Positions 51,104 through 61,267 are shown, numbered from the stretch's first letter. The stretch: 64,000 nucleotides of DNA from Microlunatus panaciterrae (GCF_016907535.1 NZ_JAFBCF010000001.1:930001-994000); one strand, 5' to 3'. Notes: generated by a model from the sequence alone, not told the origin. Numbers and translations are program-made.

Positions 51104-52096
51104 ATGGACATCCCCGTTGCCCCACTGCCACCGGTCAGCCTCGGTGATCGGCTGGTAGTCCGCTACCGGCTGCCGGACGGCTCGGCGACGGACGTGATCG
51201 GCTGGGTGACCGCCCTCGACGCCGACTCGGTCACCCTGACCGGTCCAGCAGGCGAACAGCGGACGGTGTCACGGCCGACGATCATCGCGGCCCGCCCTCT
51301 GGCCGCGGTCTCCCGCGGACGTGACCCGCTGCGCGAGTCACCGGTGGTGCTGCAGCGATTGGCGGTGTCCGGCTGGGTGGCGGAGCAGCAGCCGCTCGGT
51401 GAGTGGATCCTCCGCTCGGGGGGCGGCTACACCGCCCGGGCCAACTCGTGTCTGGCTGCTGGCGACCCGCGGCAACCGCTGCCGGAGGCAGCCCAAGCCG
51501 TGGTGAGCTATGCCGAGGCGCACCACATCGACCCGCTGGTGCAGGTCATCGCGGGCTCGGCCGAACAGCACGCGCTCCGCGCGCTGGGGTGGCAGGACAC
51601 CCACGCCGACACCCTGATGCTCGTGCAGCGGCTGGTTGACCTGGTCGGCGCGAACCCAACCCCGCAGCCCGAGGTGGAGCTGAGCGGCACGGTGACGGAC
51701 CCTTGGCTCGACGCCTGGCTCGGGGTCCGGCCGAGCACGGCCAGCAAGGAGGTCGTTCGTCGAATCCTCACCGGCGAGGGTCCTCAGGCGTACGCCTCGA
51801 TCACCCGGCACGGCCGGATCGTAGCGCTCGGCAAGGCTCATGTCCGGGCCGGCTGGGCCGGGCTGGCGGCACTCTGGACCGCCCCGGAGCAGCGCCGGCA
51901 GGGACTGATGACCAAGATCATCTCCACGCTGGGGCGGTGGTCGGCTCGAGAAGGGGCTCGGAGCGTCTATCTCCAGGTGCAGCAGGACAACACCACCGCG
52001 CTGGCCGCCTACCGCCGCCGCGGTTTCAGCCAGCACCATGCCTACGGCTATCTGGCAGCGCCGACGGTCAGCCGTTCGGGTCCTTCCCGCAGATGA
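51104..52096 (+). CDS. GNAT-family N-acetyltransferase
   Basis: 330 residues. An N-terminal SH3-like barrel segment (about 10-70, GDRLVVRYRLPDGSATDVIGWV) and a C-terminal GNAT fold (LWTAPEQRRQGLMTKIISTLGRW with the acetyl-CoA loop QRRQGL, and TALAAYRRRGF). Acetyl acceptor unknown. Its 3' end overlaps the convergent VanW gene by 29 nt. Confidence 0.88.
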   Translation: MDIPVAPLPPVSLGDRLVVRYRLPDGSATDVIGWVTALDADSVTLTGPAGEQRTVSRPTIIAARPLAAVSRGRDPLRESPVVLQRLAVSGWVAEQQPLGEWILRSGGGYTARANSCLAAGDPRQPLPEAAQAVVSYAEAHHIDPLVQVIAGSAEQHALRALGWQDTHADTLMLVQRLVDLVGANPTPQPEVELSGTVTDPWLDAWLGVRPSTASKEVVRRILTGEGPQAYASITRHGRIVALGKAHVRAGWAGLAALWTAPEQRRQGLMTKIISTLGRWSAREGARSVYLQVQQDNTTALAAYRRRGFSQHHAYGYLAAPTVSRSGPSRR

Positions 52097-53876
52097 TCCT
52101 GTCGCCGGGTGAGTAGCGCCAGTGGAACTTCTCCCGCTTCACTTCCTTGCCGTCCTTGATGAAGGCCCGGTAGTAGTCGGCGTCAAAACCCTGGATCGGT
52201 TCCTGGTACTCACAGTCGGGCGCCTGGGAGTAGCGCGTGGTCCCCGACGTGAAGTTGGACCTGGTCGCCTCCGGCGTCCTGATTTCGTCCCATACCTGGG
52301 TGGACCACATCCGCACAGTGATCGAGCCCAGTGACCCTGGGCTTGACCGCTTGATGAACGCCTGCACGAGCACCCCGTGGCCGGTGTCGTTCTGGAACTT
52401 CAGGTCAATGGATCCCCAGTAGATCGTGGCCTCGCGTCCGGCCGGATAGCGCGGGAAGTACAACGAGTGGGGCTGGTGCTCCACGTCCTTCAAGCCGGCC
52501 TTGAACATCGCGTTATAGGTGGTGGTGGCACTCTGCGACACCCCGCCGCCGGTCTCCTTCTTCAGCACGCCACCAGAGATCACGTAGCCGTCGACGAAGC
52601 CGTTGGCCCTCGTCCGCTCCCCCAGCACCTGGTTCAGGCTGAATGTCTCGCCTGGCTTCAGGAGCGTGTTGTTGATCAGCTCTGCGGCTCGACCGATGTT
52701 GATGTTGCGGTAGTCGGCATGCGGGTAGGTGGTGGTGAACTCGCCGATCACCTCCTTCACGCCCAGCTTTCTGGCGCTCTCGGTGGTGAACTTCGCCTTG
52801 GCGCCGGTCAGCTCCACGGTGGCCGTCCGCGCGGCGCCGGATCTGGTCAGCACCGGCCAGACCGCCTTCAGCAGGCTCTGCTCAGACACCTCGGTGCCGT
52901 TCACCGCCGGCAGCACTTTCGGCCTGCCGTGGATGATCCTGACCGTCGCATCCCGCGGCTTGTCGATCTCGACCTTGCTGACCGCCGGCTCGGCGTTCTT
53001 TCTGAGCTTCCTGGCGTCCAGCCTGGGCTCGAGGGTGCCGTTCCGCGGCTCGAAGGTGATGGCGGACCCGATCATCGCCGGCGTCACCTGGAACTGCCCC
53101 GCGGACCCGGCCTTCACCGTAATGGGGGCGGCCACAGCAGGTCTGGCAAAACTGTTGACGACCTTGTCCGCCTCGGCTGTGGTGATGTCCGGCTCGGTGA
53201 CGGCCGCTTCGAGCTTGATCACGCCGGGCGGCTGCAGGTAGTCGTCCTTGATCTGCTCGGCTGCCGCCTGCTGGTCGAGGACGACGGCATCGACGCTGCG
53301 GCCGCGGACGATCCTGCTGCCGGAGAAGGCGATGGTGGCGTTCCTGCCGCGTTGATCATGCTGCTTCGCCAGCGCTGCGACTGCGGCCTTGAGCTTCGGG
53401 GCGTCCACCGCCACCACGGCGTCGCTCGGCCGGCCACCAGTCAACACCCGCCAGATGTGTCGCGGGTCGAGGCTTCTACCGGCACCCGCCAGGTCGACAC
53501 TCTGCTGGAGGTCGATGGACAGACCGGCTGCACCCGGGCTCACCTGGTCCTTCACGCCGTTGATGCTGACGGTGATCGGTGCGGCAGCCTCATCCTCCAG
53601 CTGGGCGGCCAGTTTCGCGACGGCTGCCTGACGGTCGAGACCGCCGACCGCGACACCGGAGATCACCGCGTTCCGGGGAAGCTTGTCACCGGCGACGAAA
53701 TAGCCCGTTGCGTACAGGCCGATCCCCAGCAGGACCAGCGCTGCGATGACGAAGCCGACCCACCTTGTGGTCCGGCTGTTCTTCGCTCTCGGTGCTTTCT
53801 CTGGTTCGAAACTCCCGGGCCCTTCGACGATCGTGTCGTCGGGCGAGCCGGCGTGGGCGGGCTTCTGCGTGCTCAA
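52068..53876 (-). CDS. VanW-family membrane protein
   Basis: 602 residues. One membrane helix (about 38-60), then a large outer part with two PG_binding_4-like repeats (VAVGGLDRQAAVAKL), and a C-terminal VanW domain (GRAAELINNTLLKPGETFSLNQVLGERT, GYVISGGVLKKETGGGVSQSATT). VanW proteins are linked to glycopeptide resistance clusters and the cell wall but have no proven activity. Start TTG 53876 is the first of the frame; no better start is near. Confidence 0.92.
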   Translation of the reverse strand: MSTQKPAHAGSPDDTIVEGPGSFEPEKAPRAKNSRTTRWVGFVIAALVLLGIGLYATGYFVAGDKLPRNAVISGVAVGGLDRQAAVAKLAAQLEDEAAAPITVSINGVKDQVSPGAAGLSIDLQQSVDLAGAGRSLDPRHIWRVLTGGRPSDAVVAVDAPKLKAAVAALAKQHDQRGRNATIAFSGSRIVRGRSVDAVVLDQQAAAEQIKDDYLQPPGVIKLEAAVTEPDITTAEADKVVNSFARPAVAAPITVKAGSAGQFQVTPAMIGSAITFEPRNGTLEPRLDARKLRKNAEPAVSKVEIDKPRDATVRIIHGRPKVLPAVNGTEVSEQSLLKAVWPVLTRSGAARTATVELTGAKAKFTTESARKLGVKEVIGEFTTTYPHADYRNINIGRAAELINNTLLKPGETFSLNQVLGERTRANGFVDGYVISGGVLKKETGGGVSQSATTTYNAMFKAGLKDVEHQPHSLYFPRYPAGREATIYWGSIDLKFQNDTGHGVLVQAFIKRSSPGSLGSITVRMWSTQVWDEIRTPEATRSNFTSGTTRYSQAPDCEYQEPIQGFDADYYRAFIKDGKEVKREKFHWRYSPGDRIICGKDPNG

Positions 53877-53893
53877 TACGGACCTAACTCATG

Positions 53894-54433
53894 TCAATAG
53901 GCATCGTTGTAGGTCCCCTGATAGTACGTCAGCGGCGCACGAAGCGAAGATTCCTCATCGGCCCACAGCACCGTCCCGACCACGATGGTGTGGTCCCCGG
54001 CGTCGTGGGTGGCCTGCGTCTCACAGTCCATCCAGGCCAACGCTCCGGTGAGCAGCGGAGAGCCGGAGAAGGGTGCAGGGGTGTGGCCCACCCGGTCGAA
54101 CTGGGTCAGCAGATCACGGCCCGAGATGGCGAAATGCCTGGCCAGGTGCTGCTGGTCGTCGGCAAGGATGGAGACGGCCCAGCGCCCGGCGCCGAGCACC
54201 GCCGGGTGGAACCGGGCCCGCTTCGCCACACAGACCAGAACCAGCGGTGGGTCCAGCGACACCGAGCAGAAGGCGTTCGCCGTCATCGCGTGCGCGACCT
54301 GTTCGAACCTGCTGGTGACCACCGTCACGCCGCTGGCGAAGTGCGCCATGGCTCGCTTGAGGGCGTCAGCAGAGACCGGCTCCGGCTGGCCCGGCCCGTC
54401 GGCCGACGGGGAGAGCCGGTGCTGATGCGGCAT
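53894..54433 (-). CDS. Flavin reductase family protein
   Basis: 179 residues of the FMN-binding split-barrel type (FASGVTVVTSRFEQVAHAMTANAFCSVSLDPPLVLVCV). Such proteins reduce flavin for a partner mono-oxygenase; partner not visible here. It begins 5 nt after the mshB stop, so co-transcribed. Confidence 0.92.
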   Translation of the reverse strand: MPHQHRLSPSADGPGQPEPVSADALKRAMAHFASGVTVVTSRFEQVAHAMTANAFCSVSLDPPLVLVCVAKRARFHPAVLGAGRWAVSILADDQQHLARHFAISGRDLLTQFDRVGHTPAPFSGSPLLTGALAWMDCETQATHDAGDHTIVVGTVLWADEESSLRAPLTYYQGTYNDAY

Positions 54434-54438
54434 CGCGG

Positions 54439-55365
54439 CTACTCGAGGCCGGCAAACAGGTCGTCGGCCCAGCCGTCCGTCTGCGGGAACGGCTGCCCCG
54501 CTGCGAGCCGGTAGAACTCCCGGGCCCAGGCCCGGTCTCCGAGCACCTTGGCCACCTCGAAGAACCAGCCTTCGGTCTCCACCTGCGACGCGTGTGCACG
54601 CATGGCCTCGATCTTCAGGTGGGCGTACGGCTGGCCGTCCACCTCGGCATCGATGGCCGAGTCGGGGCTCGCCATCGGCGGCATCTCGCCATCGGGGTCC
54701 GCGCCACCCCAGCTCTCGGTGTCACCCGCCGCACGCAGCAGCCGGATGCCCTCACGCATCTCGCTCTCGCTCATCGCCGTCCAGAGCACCCGCTGGATCG
54801 TCCACGCTGCGCCGAGATCAGGTCGGTAGGACGCGGCGCCGGCCAGGATGTAGGCATACATGGCGACCCGGTGGGCCTGGATGTGGTCGGGGTGACCGTA
54901 CAGCCCGTACTCGTCGTAGGTGATCAGAACCTGGGGTCGGCGGTCGCGGATGACGGAGACCAGGTCGTTGGCCGCTTCCAGCAGGTCCGCAGTCCAGAAG
55001 ATGCCGTCACGGAGGACGTCGCGTGCGACAGCGCGACGCTGCTCGTCCCAGGCCATGCCGGAATCCCGGTAGCGCCCGATGCCGCCCAGCTGCTGGAAAT
55101 CGGTCACCCCGAGCACGCTCATAGCGTTGGTGAGCTCGCCGTGGCGATGCTGGCCGAGGTCGTCCTCCTTGTCGGCCGCCAGGTGGGCGATATCGGGGAT
55201 GAGCACCTCGCCCTCCTCCCCCAGCGTGCAGGTGACCAGCGACACCTGGGCACCCTCGGCCACATACTTGGCCATCGTGACGCCGGTGCCGATCACCTCG
55301 TCATCGGGATGGGCATGGACCAACAACAGCCGCCGGGCGGACGGCTCAGCATTCACAGAAGTCAC
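54439..55365 (-). CDS. mshB: N-acetyl-glucosaminyl-inositol deacetylase, mycothiol synthesis
   Basis: 308 residues. Zinc motif HAHPDDE (Asp22 and His19 as ligands) and HPDHIQAHR belong to the LmbE/MshB family; it removes acetyl from GlcNAc-inositol in mycothiol synthesis. Mca, the mycothiol conjugate amidase, is a close relative, so some doubt remains. Start GTG 55365 is 7 nt after TAAGGT (55373-55378); the upstream GTG 55374 lies inside that hexamer. Confidence 0.88.
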   Translation of the reverse strand: MTSVNAEPSARRLLLVHAHPDDEVIGTGVTMAKYVAEGAQVSLVTCTLGEEGEVLIPDIAHLAADKEDDLGQHRHGELTNAMSVLGVTDFQQLGGIGRYRDSGMAWDEQRRAVARDVLRDGIFWTADLLEAANDLVSVIRDRRPQVLITYDEYGLYGHPDHIQAHRVAMYAYILAGAASYRPDLGAAWTIQRVLWTAMSESEMREGIRLLRAAGDTESWGGADPDGEMPPMASPDSAIDAEVDGQPYAHLKIEAMRAHASQVETEGWFFEVAKVLGDRAWAREFYRLAAGQPFPQTDGWADDLFAGLE

Positions 55366-55372
55366 GATTGAC

Positions 55373-55378
55373 ACCTTA
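55373..55378 (-). promoter_or_regulatory. Candidate -10 box of mshB
   Basis: TAAGGT on the minus strand, 7 nt before GTG 55365; it overlaps the alternative start at 55374. Confidence 0.4.
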
Positions 55379-55418
55379 CGTGTCGCCTCCGACCGCCGCC
55401 GAGGTGGACAGGCATCTC

Positions 55419-55497
55419 ACGCGCCCCGACGCACCCTGAGCCACTCCGCGACGCGCCCTGAGCTCATTCCCACGCGCCCTGAGCCTGTCGAAGGGCG
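55419..55497. repeat. Dispersed intergenic repeat, copy C (tandem partial units)
   Basis: ACGC(A/G)CCCTGAGC begins at about 55429, 55451 and 55472, 21-22 bp apart; the last copy is a full unit, GCCCTGAGCCTGTCGAAGGGC-like (55476-55496). It lies between dppF and mshB on the same strand, downstream of the dpp operon. Confidence 0.75.
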
Positions 55498-55501
55498 AAA
55501 C

Positions 55502-56506
55502 TCAGACGATCTGCTTGGCCTCGGCGTAGTGACAGGCGGACTCGTGCTCGGACAACCCGTCCGGTCGCATGATCAGCAGCGGCTCGTCCACCGAGCACCG
55601 CTCCTGAGCCTTCCAGCAGCGGGTGTGGAAGCGGCAGCCGCTGGGCGGGTTGGCCGGGCTGGGCACATCGCCGGTGAGCACGATCTGCGCCCTCGACTCG
55701 CGCCGGGTCGGATCCGGCACCGGAACGGCGGAGAGCAGCGCCTGGGTGTACGGGTGTGTGGGTCGCGAGTAGATCTGGTCCTCATCGCCAAGCTCGACCA
55801 TCTTGCCGAGGTACATCACACCCACCCGATCGGAGATGTGCCGTACCACCGACAGGTCGTGGGCGATGAAGACGTAGGCCAGGCCGAGCTCGTCCTGAAG
55901 CGATTCCAGCAGGTTGACCACCTGGGCCTGCACCGAGACGTCCAGGGCCGACACCGGCTCGTCGCAGACGATCACCTTCGGGTTCAGCGCCAAGCCGCGG
56001 GCGATGCCGATCCGCTGCCGCTGGCCACCCGAGAACTGGTGCGGGTAGCGGTTGATGTGCTCCGGGCTCAGCCCGACCAGCTCCAGCAGCTCCTGGACGC
56101 GCCTGCGCCGACCACTCCTCGGCACCACGTCACGGTGGATCTCGAACGGCTCGCCGACGATGTCTCCGACCGTCTTGCGCGGGTTGAGCGACGTGTAGGG
56201 GTCCTGGAAGACGATCTGGATGTCCCGCCGCAGCTTGCGCATCGCCGATCCCTTGCGGGAGTAGACGTCGACGCCGTCGAAGGTCAGCGTCCCGCCGGTC
56301 GGCTCCTCCAGCCGCATCAGCATCCTGCCGAGAGTGGACTTGCCACAGCCCGACTCGCCGACAATGCCCAGCGTCTCACCCCGGTGCAGCTCGAACGAGA
56401 CGCCGTCGACGGCCTTGACCTGACCGACGGTCCGGCGCAGCACACCAGCCTTGATCGGGTAGTACTTGACCAGGTTCTCCGCCTTGAGGATGACCTCGCC
56501 GCTCAT
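55502..56506 (-). CDS. dppF: Peptide ABC transporter ATP-binding protein (DppF/OppF type)
   Basis: 334 residues. Walker [12 protein letters not shown], signature [14 protein letters not shown], Walker [14 protein letters not shown], and the C-terminal oligopeptide-transporter Cys-rich region ([15 protein letters not shown]). Drives import of peptides together with DppD. ATG overlaps the dppD stop (ATGA 56503-56506). Confidence 0.95.
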   Translation of the reverse strand: MSGEVILKAENLVKYYPIKAGVLRRTVGQVKAVDGVSFELHRGETLGIVGESGCGKSTLGRMLMRLEEPTGGTLTFDGVDVYSRKGSAMRKLRRDIQIVFQDPYTSLNPRKTVGDIVGEPFEIHRDVVPRSGRRRRVQELLELVGLSPEHINRYPHQFSGGQRQRIGIARGLALNPKVIVCDEPVSALDVSVQAQVVNLLESLQDELGLAYVFIAHDLSVVRHISDRVGVMYLGKMVELGDEDQIYSRPTHPYTQALLSAVPVPDPTRRESRAQIVLTGDVPSPANPPSGCRFHTRCWKAQERCSVDEPLLIMRPDGLSEHESACHYAEAKQIV

Positions 56507-57657
56507 CGCAGCTCACCTCCTTCGTACCCCGTCCGTTCCGGCGAGGGAGCATCCTCGGACGCCAGCCCCGGCAGGTCCTCGCCGGTGACGTCCTGCAACC
56601 GGGTGATCTTCGGGCCGGTGCCGCTGACCAGCTCGTCGGCGAAGTGACAGGCGCTCATTCTGCGGTACCCGACCTCCAGCAGCTGCGGCGGCGGGTCCTC
56701 CGCGCAGATGTGCTGGGCATACTTGCAGCGGGGGTTGAACGGGCAGCCGGGCGGGATCCTGGTCAGGTTCGGCGGCAGGCCTCCAATGGCGGCCAGCTCC
56801 TGTCCCTTCTGGTCCAGCCGCGGGATCGACTCCAACAGTCCCTTGGTGTACGGGTGGGCCGGGTTGGCGTAGAGGTCGAAGACCTCAGCCTTCTCCACCA
56901 GCTTGCCGGCATACATGACCGCGATCCGGTCGGCCACGTCGGCCACCACACCGAGATCGTGGGTGATCAGGATCAGGCCCATCTTCCGCTCGGCCTGCAG
57001 ATCCTGCAGCAACTGCATGATCTGCGCCTGTACGGTCACGTCAAGGGCCGTGGTCGGCTCGTCGGCGATCAGCACAGCCGGGTCGAGGGCGATCGCCATT
57101 GCGATCATGATCCGTTGTCGCATACCGCCGGAGAACTGGTGCGGGTACGCCTTGACACGTTGGGCCGCCCCCGGGATGGAGACGCGCTCCATCAACCGGA
57201 CGGCCGCCGCCATCGCGTCGGACTTGTTGGTCCCGCGATGCTGGCGGAACATCTCGGCGATCTGCCAGCCGACCGGGAAGACCGGGTTCAACGAGGACAG
57301 GGCGTCCTGGAAGATCATCGAGATCTCGGCGCCGCGCACCTTCCGCCGGACGTTCTCGCTCAACGCGAGCAGGTTCCTGCCGCAGTAACGCACCTCGCCA
57401 CCGGTGATGTAGCCCGGCGGGGTGTCCAGGATCCCCATCACCGCCTGGGCGGTGACGGACTTGCCCGAGCCCGACTCGCCGAGAATGGCCAGGGTCTCAC
57501 CCTCGTGCAGCTCGAAGCTGACGCCGTTGATGGCCTTGGCCACGCCGTAGGCCGTGCGGAACTCGACATAGAGGTCGTCCACCTCGAGCAGCAACCCGTC
57601 GCGCGGCTGCCACTCACTGCGGCTGCCGAGCGTCTCGATCTTGGATGTCTGCGACAT
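56503..57657 (-). CDS. dppD: Peptide ABC transporter ATP-binding protein (DppD/OppD type)
   Basis: 384 residues. Walker [13 protein letters not shown], signature [14 protein letters not shown], Walker [14 protein letters not shown], and C-terminal [15 protein letters not shown] region. Start ATG 57657 with GAGAGG upstream, 9 nt after the dppC stop; TTG 57669 is the alternative. Confidence 0.95.
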   Translation of the reverse strand: MSQTSKIETLGSRSEWQPRDGLLLEVDDLYVEFRTAYGVAKAINGVSFELHEGETLAILGESGSGKSVTAQAVMGILDTPPGYITGGEVRYCGRNLLALSENVRRKVRGAEISMIFQDALSSLNPVFPVGWQIAEMFRQHRGTNKSDAMAAAVRLMERVSIPGAAQRVKAYPHQFSGGMRQRIMIAMAIALDPAVLIADEPTTALDVTVQAQIMQLLQDLQAERKMGLILITHDLGVVADVADRIAVMYAGKLVEKAEVFDLYANPAHPYTKGLLESIPRLDQKGQELAAIGGLPPNLTRIPPGCPFNPRCKYAQHICAEDPPPQLLEVGYRRMSACHFADELVSGTGPKITRLQDVTGEDLPGLASEDAPSPERTGYEGGELR

Positions 57658-57665
57658 GTCGCCTC

Positions 57666-58613
57666 TCAACGGAGCTTGGGGTCGAGGGCGTCGCGGACGG
57701 CGTCACCCAGCATGATGAAGGCCAGCACGGTCGCCGAGAGGAAGAGGCTCGGGAAGAGCAGCATGTGCGGGGCCGCGCGGATGAGTCCGATCCCGGACGC
57801 CTCGGAGATGGCCAGCCCCCAGGAGATCGCCGGCGGCTGCAGTCCGATCCCGAGGAACGACAGGGTCGCCTCTGCGGCGATGTAGGCGCCCAGGTTGATG
57901 GTCGCCACGACGATGACGGGGGCGAGCGAGTTCGGCAGGATGTGGGACATGATGATCCGGCTCGGGCTCGCACCCAGGGCCCGGGCCGCCTGGACGTAGT
58001 CATTGGGTTTCACCTGCAGCACGCTCGAGCGCATGAGCCGGGCGATGCTGGGCCAACCGAGGATCCCGAGGGCGAGGACCACCTTGCCGACGACCAGCAG
58101 ATAGGGCGTGTTCAGGTCGCTGGGGAAGGTGTACAGGATCAGGATGCCGCCGAGCAGCAGGGGGATGGCGAAGAACATGTCGCCGATCCGGCTCAGCAGC
58201 GCGTCAGCCCAGCCACCGAAGAACCCGGCGACGATGCCGATCACGGAGCCCAGCAGAGTGGTGAACAGGGTCGCGAAGATGCCCACCAGGATCGAAGACC
58301 GGGCACCGTAGATGGTGCGGGCGTAGACGTCGTAGCCCTGCCCGTCGAAGCCGAAGATGGCCTTGGCTGACGGCTTCTCGCGGGCGTGGGCGAGGTCGGC
58401 GTGGTATGGGTCGACACTGGTGAAGATCTGCGGGAAAGCCGCCATCACCACGAACAGCAGGATGAGGGCGAGCGAGATCCAGAAGAACGGCTTGCGGCGC
58501 AGCTCGCGCCATGCGTCGGCCCACAGCGAGGTGGCTTCGTTGCGGGTGTCATCGGCCGCCATCAGGGCGCCCGCGGCGCCGGTCGTCTCGTCGGCGGTGA
58601 TGGGTTCAGTCAT
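57666..58613 (-). CDS. dppC: Peptide ABC transporter permease (DppC/OppC type)
   Basis: 315 residues. N-terminal soluble segment, about six membrane helices and the EAA-like loop (VQAARALGASPSRIIMSHILPN) contacting the ATPases. ATG 58613 has GAGGATC; it overlaps the dppB stop by 8 nt. Confidence 0.95.
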   Translation of the reverse strand: MTEPITADETTGAAGALMAADDTRNEATSLWADAWRELRRKPFFWISLALILLFVVMAAFPQIFTSVDPYHADLAHAREKPSAKAIFGFDGQGYDVYARTIYGARSSILVGIFATLFTTLLGSVIGIVAGFFGGWADALLSRIGDMFFAIPLLLGGILILYTFPSDLNTPYLLVVGKVVLALGILGWPSIARLMRSSVLQVKPNDYVQAARALGASPSRIIMSHILPNSLAPVIVVATINLGAYIAAEATLSFLGIGLQPPAISWGLAISEASGIGLIRAAPHMLLFPSLFLSATVLAFIMLGDAVRDALDPKLR

Positions 58614-59526
58614 GGGAGATCCTCGGGTCCAGAACACCGTAGAGCAGGTCGACGATCAGGTTCATCACCAGGTAGACCAGCACCAGGCAGACCACGGTCC
58701 CCACCACCGAGACGCCGTCCTTCTGCTGGATGCTGCGGAAGAGGAAGCCACCGACCCCGTTGACGTTGAAGATCCGCTCGGTGACGATGGCGCCTCCCAG
58801 CAGGGCGCCGAAGTCGGCCCCGATGAAGGTGATGACGGGGATCAGCGAGTTGCGCAGGGTGTGCACACTGACCGTCCGGGCGCGGGTCAGCCCCTTGGCC
58901 TTGGCCGTACGGACGTAGTCGGCCCGGAGGTTCTCCACCAGGTTGGTCCGGGTCAGCCGGGCGACGTAGGCCACCGAGAGCGACCCGAGCACGAAGCCGG
59001 GCAGGATCAGCTGGTTCAACGTGCCCTGGGTGGCCGTCACCGGGAACATGCCGAGCCGGATGCCCAGCAGCAGCTGCAGCACGCTGCCGATCACGAAGAC
59101 CGGGATGGAGATGACGAAGAGGGTGCTGACCGTGACCAACGTATCGACGAACTTGCCCTTGCGGATGCCGGCGAGCACCCCCGCGATGATGCCGATGACG
59201 ATCTCGAAGGTGATGGCGATGACGGCAAGCTTGGCGGTGGTCGGCCACCGTACGGCCAGCTCCTCCGAGACCGCGTTGCCGAAGAAGTTGGTGCCGAGGT
59301 TGCCCTTGAGCACCTGCCCCATGTAGAGGACGTACTGCACGATCACGGGCTTGTCCAGGTTGTAGTCCGCCTTGAACTTGGCGATGTAGGCGGCCGGGCA
59401 CGGTCTCTCCCCGCACCGACCGATGGTGGGATCACCGAGCGCGAAGACCATCACATAGATGAGAAACGTAGAGCCCAGCAGAACCGGGATCATCTGCAAT
59501 ATTCGCCGGACAACGTACTTGCCCAC
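58606..59526 (-). CDS. dppB: Peptide ABC transporter permease (DppB/OppB type)
   Basis: 306 residues. Typical start KYVVRRILQMIPVLLGSTFLIY, six membrane helices and EAA loop (YVRTAKAKGLTRARTVSVHTLRNSLIP). GTG 59526 is set by GAGAGGA; no other start is closer to the conserved KYVVRR. Confidence 0.95.
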   Translation of the reverse strand: MGKYVVRRILQMIPVLLGSTFLIYVMVFALGDPTIGRCGERPCPAAYIAKFKADYNLDKPVIVQYVLYMGQVLKGNLGTNFFGNAVSEELAVRWPTTAKLAVIAITFEIVIGIIAGVLAGIRKGKFVDTLVTVSTLFVISIPVFVIGSVLQLLLGIRLGMFPVTATQGTLNQLILPGFVLGSLSVAYVARLTRTNLVENLRADYVRTAKAKGLTRARTVSVHTLRNSLIPVITFIGADFGALLGGAIVTERIFNVNGVGGFLFRSIQQKDGVSVVGTVVCLVLVYLVMNLIVDLLYGVLDPRISHD

Positions 59527-59579
59527 ACCGAGGTCCTCTCCCTGCTCGGCGCAACACTGCGCCACTGGCCACAATAGTG

Positions 59580-59608
59580 TCGGCCCGCCGGAAGTTCCGG
59601 CGGGCCGA
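59580..59608 (-). terminator. Stem-loop between dppA and dppB
   Basis: TCGGCCCGCCGGAA and TTCCGGCGGGCCGA form a 14-bp inverted repeat with one central base, 24 nt after the dppA stop. No T-run on the minus strand, so partial terminator or 3'-stabilising hairpin that raises dppA over dppB. Confidence 0.7.
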
Positions 59609-59632
59609 CCAATCAGTCCACGTGTTTGCGGA

Positions 59633-61267
59633 CTACTTCTTCTTGATGCTGACCAGGTCCAGCGTGCCGAACGCGGTGACCTTGACATCGGTCACGTTGT
59701 CCGACCAGCCGACCACCGTGGACGGGTACCACAGCGGCGCGGTCGGGAAGTCCTTGCCGAGCTGGGCCTCTGCCTGCTGGTACAGGCTGTTGGCCTCGTC
59801 GGGGGTCTTGGCGGCCGCCGCCTGGGTGAGCAGCTTGGCGAAGGTGGGGCTGTTGTACTTCGACCAGTTGGAGTCGGCGCCCTTGGCGTAGATCGGAGTC
59901 AGGAAGTTCTCGATCGACGGGTAGTCCATCTGCCAACCGCTGCGGAAGATGCCCTTCATGGTGTTGTCGTCGATCTTCTTCTGGAAGGTCGCGAAGTCCA
60001 CCGTCGCCTGGGCGACGCACTTGATGCCCAGAGCGTTCTTGATCGAGTTGCAGACCGCCTCGGAGTATTCCTTGTTGCCGGCGCCGTCAGCGTTGTAGGT
60101 CATCGTCAGGGTGCCCTTGTAGCCACCTGCCGCGTCGAACGCCTTCTTGGCGGCTGCCGCGTCGAAGGTGCAGGAGTCGCCACAGGCGCCTTCCTTGTAG
60201 CCGTCGACGACTGGGGACACCCAGCCCGTGGCGGGGACGACCGTGCCGTTGAAGATCTTGTCGGCGATCAGCTTGCGGTCGATGGCCCGGGAGATGGCCT
60301 TGCGCAGCGCGACGTTGTCCTTGAGCTGCGGGTCGTTCGGGGAGAAGGTGATCCAGGTCAACCGGCCGCTCTCCTTGACCGCGTTGCGATCCGGCAGGTC
60401 GGACTTGTAGGCCTCGCCCACCAGCTGGTCCGGTGGGATCTGGTCGGTGAAGTCCAGGTTGTTGGCCACCACGTCCGCGTAGGCGGCGTTGGTGTCGGCG
60501 TAGATCCGGAAGGTGACCTTGTCGACGCTCGGCTTGAAGGCGCCGGAGTAGTCAGCGAACTTGCTCAGCACCATCTCTGTGGTCGACTTGCTGTCCAGCT
60601 TGTAGGGACCGGCACCGATCGGCTTGTCCTCGAACGCCTTCGGATCCTTGAAGAACGAGTCGGGCAGTGGCGAGAAGGCGGAGTAGCCCAGCCGAACCGG
60701 CAGGTTCGAGACCGGCTCGGTCGTCTTGATGGTGAAGGTGTAGTCGTCGACGACCTTCAGGCCGGTCATCTCCTTGACCTTCGGCTTGCCCTTGCAGTCC
60801 GGGTCGAGGCACTGCACGTCGCCGAAGCCCTCGAAGGGGGCGTAGAAGTAGCTGCCGGCCTGGCCGTTCGGGCCGTACGCGGTGTAGTTCCAGGCGTCAA
60901 CGAAGTTCTTCGCCTTGACCTCGGTCCCGTCCTGGAACTTGTAGCCCTTCTTGAGCTTGACGGTGAAGCTCTGGTTGTCGCTGGTCTCGATCGACTCGGC
61001 GATGTCATTCGTGGGGGCTGCCGTCTCGGGGTCGTAGTGGACGAGCTTCGACGTCATAGCGTCGATCACGTTGCCACCACAGGTCTCGCTGGTGTTGCCC
61101 GGGATAAGAGCGACCTTCGGGGTGCACCCCCGGATCGTGATTTCCCCACCCGTCGATCCGGCACTCTGGCCGGTCTGCGGGGCAGTGCCGCCGCCACCGC
61201 ACGCCGTCGCCACAAGGGCGAGAGACGCAAAGGCGGCTGCGGCCATCGCGCGAGTTTTTCCTCGCAT
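59633..61267 (-). CDS. dppA: Peptide-binding lipoprotein of ABC transporter (SBP family 5)
   Basis: 544 residues. Lipoprotein signal ending LALVATAC (lipidated Cys about residue 23), then the extracellular peptide-binding protein family 5 fold (FTVKLKKGYKFQDGTEVKAKNFVDAW). It captures peptides and hands them to DppBC. GGAGGA before ATG 61267. First gene of the operon; promoter candidate TTGCTC-N17-TACAAC at 61357-61385. Confidence 0.95.
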   Translation of the reverse strand: MRGKTRAMAAAAFASLALVATACGGGGTAPQTGQSAGSTGGEITIRGCTPKVALIPGNTSETCGGNVIDAMTSKLVHYDPETAAPTNDIAESIETSDNQSFTVKLKKGYKFQDGTEVKAKNFVDAWNYTAYGPNGQAGSYFYAPFEGFGDVQCLDPDCKGKPKVKEMTGLKVVDDYTFTIKTTEPVSNLPVRLGYSAFSPLPDSFFKDPKAFEDKPIGAGPYKLDSKSTTEMVLSKFADYSGAFKPSVDKVTFRIYADTNAAYADVVANNLDFTDQIPPDQLVGEAYKSDLPDRNAVKESGRLTWITFSPNDPQLKDNVALRKAISRAIDRKLIADKIFNGTVVPATGWVSPVVDGYKEGACGDSCTFDAAAAKKAFDAAGGYKGTLTMTYNADGAGNKEYSEAVCNSIKNALGIKCVAQATVDFATFQKKIDDNTMKGIFRSGWQMDYPSIENFLTPIYAKGADSNWSKYNSPTFAKLLTQAAAAKTPDEANSLYQQAEAQLGKDFPTAPLWYPSTVVGWSDNVTDVKVTAFGTLDLVSIKKK

